A stretch of 26,727 nt of DNA, from assembly GCA_964633445.1 (NCBI GenBank), contig CAZWFW010000007.1, positions 1 through 26,727 of the forward strand, given 5' to 3'. The notes beneath the pieces are model-generated. The model had not been told where the DNA came from. It ran no database searches and worked only from the letters and a program-made list of their open reading frames with translations. Source of the DNA: CAZWFW01 sp964633445. Its GTDB lineage: Archaea; Undinarchaeota; CAZWFW01. Both the position numbers and the translations under genes were made by a program. Below, piece after piece: positions 22,032 through 26,727 of the stretch. Each line of letters starts with the position of its first letter. The first letter of the stretch is position 1.

Positions 22032-23093
22032 TTAAAATTTTTCATACCTATCTTCGAGCTTGTTTAAGTTTTTTGGCTTAATAATACCAAGCGGTGTTAT
22101 GAATGCTGTCACGTATTTCGCTGGTGTAATGTCGAATGCTGGGTTCTTCGCTTTTGTATCATTCGGAGCTATTCTTTTATTGTTTATATAAAGCACCTCC
22201 TTTTCATTTCTTTCCTCAATTTTTATTTCCTTACCGCACTTACAATTAAAATCAAAGGTTGATAGGGGTGCAGCAACATAAAATGGTATGTCATTCTCCT
22301 TAGCAACAACCGCCTTCTCATAAGTACCAATCTTATTTGCAAAATCACCATTGCTTGCTATACGATCAGCACCAACGATAACTAAATCTATTTCTCCTCT
22401 TTGCATAAAGTAACCTGCTGCATTATCAACAATTAATGCATGCTCTATGCCCTCATTAGCAAGCTCCCAAGCTGTCAATCTTGCTCCCTGTAGAACAGGC
22501 CTAGTCTCATCCACATAAACAAAAATTCTCTTGCCTTGGTAATGAGCAAACCTTATTGGGGCTAATGCAGTACCATAATCTACGCATGCTAATGCGCCAG
22601 CATTGCAATGGGTGAGTATCCTATCACCATCCTCAATAAGAGTCGAGCCAAACTCACCTATTTTCTTGCATTCCTTCAAATTTTTATCAACAACATACTC
22701 GACAAATTCCTTGCATTTAGCCTTCGCTTCACTAATATTTTTTGCTTCACCAATTCTTTCCATGAGTTTATCAAGCAAGTTGAATATGTCTACTGCGGTG
22801 GGTCTTTGGGATTTTAGCTCTTTAATGACAACTTCAAGATGCTTTAGCAAATCATTCAAGCTTCCTTTAAAATTCATAGTTTCGAGCAAAACCGCATAGC
22901 AAGCTGTTATTCCTATTAAGGGTGCGCCCCTGATAACCATGTTTCTTATGGCATAGCAGATGTCTCTATAGCTCCTCGCTTCAAATATTTCAAAATTATG
23001 TGGCAGTTTTCGCTGATCAATCGCCCTAACAACATTACCCTCAAACCAAATTGCTCTATATTCAAGTAATTTGTTGTTTATCTTCACCTTCAC
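22032..23093 (-). CDS. mtnA: S-methyl-5-thioribose-1-phosphate isomerase (eIF2B-like)
   Basis: This 353-residue protein belongs to the MtnA/eIF2B-alpha superfamily. It converts methylthioribose-1-phosphate to the ribulose form in methionine salvage. Marks are RGAPLIG (55-61), LTHCNAGALACVDYGTALAPI with catalytic Cys163, and GADRIASNGDFANKIGTY with catalytic Asp243; these correspond to the known Cys/Asp pair. A C-terminal PAKYVTAFITPLGIIKP is typical of MtnA. The related ribose-1,5-bisphosphate isomerase differs in these motifs, so MtnA is preferred, but some archaeal members act on other sugar phosphates. It overlaps hjc by 32 bases. Confidence 0.9.
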   Translation of the reverse strand: MKVKINNKLLEYRAIWFEGNVVRAIDQRKLPHNFEIFEARSYRDICYAIRNMVIRGAPLIGITACYAVLLETMNFKGSLNDLLKHLEVVIKELKSQRPTAVDIFNLLDKLMERIGEAKNISEAKAKCKEFVEYVVDKNLKECKKIGEFGSTLIEDGDRILTHCNAGALACVDYGTALAPIRFAHYQGKRIFVYVDETRPVLQGARLTAWELANEGIEHALIVDNAAGYFMQRGEIDLVIVGADRIASNGDFANKIGTYEKAVVAKENDIPFYVAAPLSTFDFNCKCGKEIKIEERNEKEVLYINNKRIAPNDTKAKNPAFDITPAKYVTAFITPLGIIKPKNLNKLEDRYEKF

Positions 23094-23451
23094 TCAAAAA
23101 CACCTCCCCAAACCTTTTGGCATTTGAAATTTCAAATTTTCTATTTAAGTCATTAACTTCAAAGAAGAACCACTCACCATTATAATTAACAGCTAAAATC
23201 GGCTTGCATCCAAAGATACTTGAAAACTCAAGTAGTTTTAGGATTGCTCTCTCAGAAACATATATTTTCTCCGAATTTGCTACTTTGCATTCTATTGCAA
23301 ATTTTCTTTTACCTCTACCAGCAATTATATCGGGCATTGGATATCTTGAGCACGCTGAACCAGCCACCCGGACAGCTGCAAACTTAGATTTCCATAAAAG
23401 CTTTATAAGCTTTCTTTCAGCATTAGTTCCCTTTCTTTTGGATGATGCCAT
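23062..23451 (-). CDS. hjc: Holliday junction resolvase Hjc
   Basis: This archaeal four-way junction endonuclease has 129 residues from the ATG at 23451; an upstream TTG at 23463 would add four residues. Catalytic residues of the nuclease fold are E12 (NAERKL), D41 (YPMPDIIAGRG), E54 and K56 (FAIECKVA). The segment RVAGSACSRYPMPD is the Hjc signature. It resolves recombination and fork intermediates as a homodimer. It is coupled to mtnA by a 32-base overlap and shares a divergent promoter region with atpI. Confidence 0.92.
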   Translation of the reverse strand: MASSKRKGTNAERKLIKLLWKSKFAAVRVAGSACSRYPMPDIIAGRGKRKFAIECKVANSEKIYVSERAILKLLEFSSIFGCKPILAVNYNGEWFFFEVNDLNRKFEISNAKRFGEVFLSEGEDKQQIT

Positions 23452-23481
23452 AATTTTTTGCAACGGATGGTATTAGCTAAC

Positions 23482-23491
23482 CTTTAAAAAT
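23482..23491. promoter_or_regulatory. Shared divergent TATA element (atpI / hjc)
   Basis: CTTTAAAAAT is centred about 29 bases before the atpI ATG (23516) and about 35 before the hjc ATG (23451, opposite strand). It could support near-leaderless transcription in both directions. It is the only TATA-like stretch between the two genes. Confidence 0.4.
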
Positions 23492-23515
23492 CTTAAATGC
23501 AAGAGAAATAAATAA

Positions 23516-25408
23516 ATGCTAACTCCAGCAAAAGTTGAGAAATTCACATTAGTAACGTTAAAAGATTATGAGGAGCCCATACTGAGAGAACTGGGGGAGT
23601 TGGGTATAGCTCACATAGAATTTAAGGAAACTGAGCAGCAACCCCATTTGCAGGATAAACTTGCTGAAATTTTGGATTTGCTTAAAAAAGTTGAGGATAC
23701 CCTAAGTGTTTTGGGGATTTCTGAGAAAAAAAGAAGCTTGTTTGGCATGATCGACCTACCAGTAGAAGTTGAAGAGAAAGTAGGAGTTACAAAAGAGACG
23801 TTAGATAAAATAGAGAAAGAAGTGGAGAATATTTACATAAACATATATAAAAGGGTTAATGAATTAGCCAAAAGAAGGGAACACCTTATTAAGGAAATCA
23901 AGGAGCTTGAGGAAAGATTAATCTTGGCAAAGTTTCTAAGAGAAAATAAATTAGAAAGCAAATATTTTGGAGAAGGTAGATACACAACACTTATTTGTGG
24001 GTTCGTAACAGAGGAAAATCTAGATGTATTGAAAAAAGTGGAGAAATTGGGTGCAAAATGCATATACAAGCTTGCGGATGAGAAAATTCCATGCATAGTA
24101 TTTTACCCGAACGACATTAAGGATGATGTTATAAAAACTTTAAAAATTGCTAATTTTCGTGAGGAATCCCCTCAAGATATAGAGGAGGGTATCTTAAGCA
24201 AAAAAAGAGAAGAATTAAAGGAAATTGATAAGGAAATATCAGAGTTGAAAAGAAGAGAAGAGCGAAGGTTGCTGGCTCTTAGGGAGATTCTGAGCATAGA
24301 AAAAGAGATTCTAGAAGCTAGGATCGGGCTTAAAAAAACAAAAAAATGTTGCGTAATCCAAGGGTGGATACTTCCCGACAAAAAAGCTTTACTAGAGAGA
24401 AAAGTTAGGGGGATTGCCGGAAAGTTTTGCTACATTACATATTCGCACGAAAAAGACGCTCCAACTCTTCTCACAAACTCAAAGCTGACGAAGCCATTTG
24501 ACATGCTTACAAAGCTATATGGAGTTCCGTTATCCCATGAAATCAACCCAAGCATTTTCATGCTATTCACATTTCCCGTAATTTTTGGGGCTATGTTTGG
24601 AGATGTCGCCTTAGGTATTGCTTTAGCAATACTGGGGCTTGTTTTAATCAAGAAATTTAAAGGCATAGAGATTCTCAGGGATTTTTCTATCATAGTGATT
24701 ACGTGCGGTGTTGCCTCAACAATTTTTGGTTTTCTGTATGCTGAAGCGTTTGGTGTTGAGCTAGAGGAACTTGGAATTCATTTGCATCCTATTTTATTTA
24801 GTCCATCCAAAGATCAGGAGATGATGCTAAAGTTTGCAATATTCATTGGTGTTGCTCATATGGGGCTCGGTATGTTGATCAACATAGTTAATAAGTTATT
24901 AGAGAAGGAGAAAATTGAAGCGATTTTCACAGCACTAAAATTGTGGATCTTTGTTGGAGGTGTTTACGTAGTGTTTTCTGGATTTAAAACACCAATTAGG
25001 TATCCTCTACTCATTAGCTTTGTCTTACTACCTTTGGAACCAATGATTAAGGAAAGGAAAATAAAGGCTATAGGACATGGTTTGATTGAGACATTAGAAA
25101 CCGTTTTAAAGTTTTTAAGCAATACTATAAGTTACGGAAGAATTTTCGCGTTAGCGCTGGTGCACGCTGGTTTATGCTTGGCTGTGCTTATGATTGCAGA
25201 TATGATGCCGAATATTTTGCTGAAATACTTAGTTATAATATTTGGAGGGTTTGTGGTTTTGGTGATGGAATCTCTAATGGTATTTCTACACACCCTAAGG
25301 CTTCACCTTTATGAGTGGTTTACAAAGTTTTATAGTGGTGAAGGAAAGGAATTTAAACCATTCAAATTTGAAAGAATGTATACGGAGCTGACCTCCTCTC
25401 CGCCCTAA
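23516..25408 (+). CDS. atpI: A-type ATP synthase subunit I
   Basis: This 630-residue stator/membrane subunit is equivalent to the eukaryotic a subunit. The first 330 residues are cytoplasmic with two long charged coiled-coil stretches (about 85-145 and 215-260). From about residue 345 seven or eight membrane helices follow, including FTFPVIFGAMFGDVALGI and the proton-path helix SYGRIFALALVHAGL with its essential Arg. The usual C-terminal FVVLVMESLMVFLHTLRLHLYEWFTKFY is present. The protein then reads KFERMYTEL-TSSPP: the last five codons and the stop lie in the left end of an IS605-type element, so the native tail has been replaced. It is normally the first or second gene of the ATPase operon, and atpK follows the element. 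Confidence 0.95.
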   Translation: MLTPAKVEKFTLVTLKDYEEPILRELGELGIAHIEFKETEQQPHLQDKLAEILDLLKKVEDTLSVLGISEKKRSLFGMIDLPVEVEEKVGVTKETLDKIEKEVENIYINIYKRVNELAKRREHLIKEIKELEERLILAKFLRENKLESKYFGEGRYTTLICGFVTEENLDVLKKVEKLGAKCIYKLADEKIPCIVFYPNDIKDDVIKTLKIANFREESPQDIEEGILSKKREELKEIDKEISELKRREERRLLALREILSIEKEILEARIGLKKTKKCCVIQGWILPDKKALLERKVRGIAGKFCYITYSHEKDAPTLLTNSKLTKPFDMLTKLYGVPLSHEINPSIFMLFTFPVIFGAMFGDVALGIALAILGLVLIKKFKGIEILRDFSIIVITCGVASTIFGFLYAEAFGVELEELGIHLHPILFSPSKDQEMMLKFAIFIGVAHMGLGMLINIVNKLLEKEKIEAIFTALKLWIFVGGVYVVFSGFKTPIRYPLLISFVLLPLEPMIKERKIKAIGHGLIETLETVLKFLSNTISYGRIFALALVHAGLCLAVLMIADMMPNILLKYLVIIFGGFVVLVMESLMVFLHTLRLHLYEWFTKFYSGEGKEFKPFKFERMYTELTSSPP

Positions 25409-25457
25409 AGGGCGAGGGTTCCCGCAGGGAACTCCCCACTCCACTACCTCACGGTAG
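25401..25457 (+). repeat. Triple hairpin of the IS605-type left end
   Basis: Three perfect hairpins lie in a row: CGCCC-TAAA-GGGCG (25401-25414), GTTCCC-GCA-GGGAAC (25418-25432) and CTACC-TCAC-GGTAG (25444-25457). Short subterminal hairpins are the binding sites of Y1 transposases in this family. The first is the classic form. Confidence 0.6.
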
Positions 25458-25527
25458 CTTCACAGGGTCGGTTGGTGTCATCGGGCTGGGTCAGGCAACC
25501 CTCTTATTTTTGAAATGTTGCGTAAAC

Positions 25528-25536
25528 TATTTAAAT
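25528..25536 (+). promoter_or_regulatory. TATA box for tnpB (leaderless)
   Basis: TATTTAAAT is centred about 28 bases before the ATG at 25560, which predicts a leaderless transcript starting at that codon. This argues for the 25560 start over the upstream TTG/ATG options. Confidence 0.5.
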
Positions 25537-25559
25537 CTTATGTTGCATATATGCGTAAT

Positions 25560-26693
25560 ATGAAACTCACGCTAAAAATAAAAATAAGACTTCTAACAAG
25601 GAAAAAAGAGAAGATGTTATCCGAAGCAATTAAAGAGTTTAAGGCTTGTGTAAATGAATGGTTGAGAGCAATAGAAGAATTGGAAGAAAGACCTAATAGA
25701 GGGAATCTACATAGGTTTGCTTACCAAGAAATCAGAGAAAAGTTCAATCTCCATTCAAATGTTATTCAAGATGCTATGAATTTAGCTATTGAAATATGGA
25801 GAAGTAATAGTAAAAATAGTGGAGAGAAACCTGTTTTCGATTCAAATTGCATTTACTTCAAAGGAGTCGATGTTAAAATTGAGAATGATGGTATTATTGT
25901 ACCATTAAAGTCGAGAGAAAGAGTTTATTTACCTCTCTATGTTAGAAAGTATCATCGCAAGTATTTACAACATAAGCATGGTAGAATTATTATAGCTAAG
26001 GATGGGAACGGCTACTACGCCTGCATATCAGTTAATGTTCCAGAAAAAGAGCCATTTAAACCGCAGGGATTCCTTGGGGTAGATTTCGGCTATTATAACA
26101 TTGTTGTAGTTGCTGATGAAAAGGGTAGAGAGTTGCTGAGAGTTCAAGGAGACAAACTAATAGGAAGGAAAGAGTATTATGAGAACTTAAAAGCAAGAAG
26201 ACAGCGAAGACTGATGAAAATATTTGGAACTAAATACAAAGATTTTGGACACAAGGATAGGAACTACGTCAATAATTTGAATCATAAAATAGCTAAGCAA
26301 ATTGTTTTGTTGGCTAAGAATATGAGGAAAGCCATAGTTATTGAAAAGTTAAGGGGTTTAAAACAGCGAGAAATGCAAAGGAGAAGAAAGAGGTTGAGAA
26401 AAATACTGGCAAGATGGAGCTACGCTGATTTGATAGAGAAAATCAGGTATAAAGCTAGATTTGAAGGAGTCCCTATTGTAGAAGTTAGTTCAAAGTATAC
26501 CTCTAAAACTTGCTCGAGATGTGGATATTTCAATAAAAATTTCAAGTTACAAAGAATATTTAAGTGTCCCAGATGTGGTTTAGTCATCGATAGGGATTTA
26601 AATGCTGCAATAAATATAACTATTAAAGGTGCGACTCTCCTCCTCGCACCAAAGTGTAAGGTTTCCAGCTTAGGAGGTGAAGATGTGAGATGA
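25560..26693 (+). CDS. tnpB: TnpB, RNA-guided nuclease of IS605-type element
   Basis: The protein has 377 residues from 25560; a start at 25515 would add 15. The RuvC-like site is complete: D175 (FLGVDFGYYN), E262 (AIVIEKLRGL) and D346 (IDRDLNAAINI). The zinc ribbon has C318, C321, C336 and C339 (CSRCG and CPRCG). The arginine-rich bridging helix lies near REMQRRRKRLRKILARW. Known TnpB proteins cut double-stranded DNA guided by an RNA from the element's 3' end and help retain the element. This copy looks catalytically intact. The C-terminal tail KVSSLGGEDVR appears to be encoded partly by host DNA before atpK, and the stop overlaps the atpK start (ATGA). Confidence 0.93.
   Translation: MKLTLKIKIRLLTRKKEKMLSEAIKEFKACVNEWLRAIEELEERPNRGNLHRFAYQEIREKFNLHSNVIQDAMNLAIEIWRSNSKNSGEKPVFDSNCIYFKGVDVKIENDGIIVPLKSRERVYLPLYVRKYHRKYLQHKHGRIIIAKDGNGYYACISVNVPEKEPFKPQGFLGVDFGYYNIVVVADEKGRELLRVQGDKLIGRKEYYENLKARRQRRLMKIFGTKYKDFGHKDRNYVNNLNHKIAKQIVLLAKNMRKAIVIEKLRGLKQREMQRRRKRLRKILARWSYADLIEKIRYKARFEGVPIVEVSSKYTSKTCSRCGYFNKNFKLQRIFKCPRCGLVIDRDLNAAINITIKGATLLLAPKCKVSSLGGEDVR
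26628..26672 (+). ncRNA. Candidate 3' part of the TnpB guide RNA (omegaRNA)
   Basis: A perfect 7-bp hairpin GGTGCGA/TCGCACC (26628-26650, 9-base loop) lies in the last tnpB codons, GC-rich against its surroundings. In this family the guide RNA is processed from this region, and the bases following the right end form the guide. The 5' end and the right-end position are not determinable here, so the extent is approximate. Confidence 0.4.
26673..26680 (+). promoter_or_regulatory. Ribosome-binding site of atpK inside tnpB
   Basis: GGAGGTGA lies nine bases before the ATG at 26690, a strong Shine-Dalgarno match. It is read in the tnpB frame as LGGE. It most likely belongs to the original atpI-atpK junction. 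Confidence 0.6.
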
Positions 26694-26727
26694 ATTCAGA
26701 ATTTGCTGCAGCAATTGCTATAGGAGT
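26690..26727 (+). CDS. atpK: A-type ATP synthase subunit K (c-ring), 5' end only
   Basis: Twelve codons are visible before the window ends: MNSEFAAAIAIG and the start of a Val or similar. The Ala/Ile/Gly-rich opening fits the first helix of the proteolipid c subunit, and atpK normally follows atpI in archaeal ATPase operons. It starts within tnpB (ATGA overlap) behind a good Shine-Dalgarno site. The call rests mainly on context because so little is present. Confidence 0.6.
   Translation, partial: MNSEFAAAIAIG

Larger units (their letters stand above)
25389..26672 (+). mobile_element. IS200/IS605-type element carrying tnpB only, inside the A-ATPase operon
   Basis: The left boundary is placed at TGAC (25389-25392), where the atpI frame leaves its family pattern. 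The right boundary is uncertain, around 26650-26672, ahead of the Shine-Dalgarno of atpK. The element holds a structured left end, a promoter, tnpB and a hairpin within the 3' coding end. No tnpA (Y1 transposase) is present, so movement would need help in trans. No target duplication is expected for this family and none is seen. Confidence 0.75.

Noticed and set aside
22032..23093. Ribose-1,5-bisphosphate isomerase instead of MtnA
   Set aside because: The HCNAG and GADRIASNGD contexts and the C-terminal pattern fit MtnA better, although substrate cannot be proven.
1..26727. CRISPR arrays or cas genes
   Set aside because: No regularly spaced direct repeats were seen and no Cas protein is encoded. 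The TnpB zinc ribbon and RuvC motifs belong to an IS605-type element.

Overview
The window reads as chromosomal DNA of a thermophilic archaeon of euryarchaeal grade. The evidence is an AT-rich sequence with purine-rich archaeal Shine-Dalgarno sites and many TATA boxes about 25 bases before leaderless starts. The genes are archaeal: ribosomal proteins L7Ae and S28e, RNase P protein 3 (Rpp30), Hjc resolvase, A-type ATP synthase subunit I, an archaeosortase, class III (type IV pilin-like) signal peptides, DUF1152 and UPF0146 proteins, and a tRNA-Leu with no encoded CCA. I cannot place it to a lineage from sequence alone.

Layout. 1-420: debris of two insertion sequences. 426-3129: DUF1152, Nudix, SpoIIM-like and UPF0146 genes, the last three overlapping, facing a convergent conserved unknown (3092-3517). 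3850-4341: a broken DDE transposase whose 3' end matches the first bases of the window. 4399-4610: a GC-rich, strongly foldable RNA leader before rpl7ae-rps28e, followed by an unknown alpha-helical protein whose stop codon touches tRNA-Leu(CAG). 5824-5987: a TnpB remnant. 5984-13755 (minus strand): a type IV pilus locus with a coiled-coil protein, a Cys-rich pilin, further pilin-like proteins, a TadA-type ATPase and two TadC-type membrane platforms. 13881-15488: pyrG. 15465-17648 (minus): nitroreductase, APC permease and a membrane-anchored winged helix, all overlapping. Then DUF72, a COG1395-type regulator, an archaeosortase-rnp3-udg run, a vapBC pair, and hjc-mtnA. The window ends with atpI, an apparently intact IS200/IS605-type tnpB element, and the first codons of atpK.

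Three points stand out. First, IS605-family ends sit at the stop codons of host genes: after atpI, after the second TadC, after one terminal pilin-like gene and possibly after another. In several cases the element appears to supply the host stop codon. The intact tnpB lies inside the A-ATPase operon and overlaps the atpK start by ATGA. Second, the rpl7ae leader folds into a closed multi-hairpin domain, then two further hairpins, and carries two box-C-like motifs at the start codon; this suggests a regulatory RNA, possibly autoregulated by L7Ae. Third, the pilus locus encodes several small uncharacterised pilin-like proteins that share a K-x-(A/G)-Q processing motif and are rich in Cys or N-glycosylation sequons.
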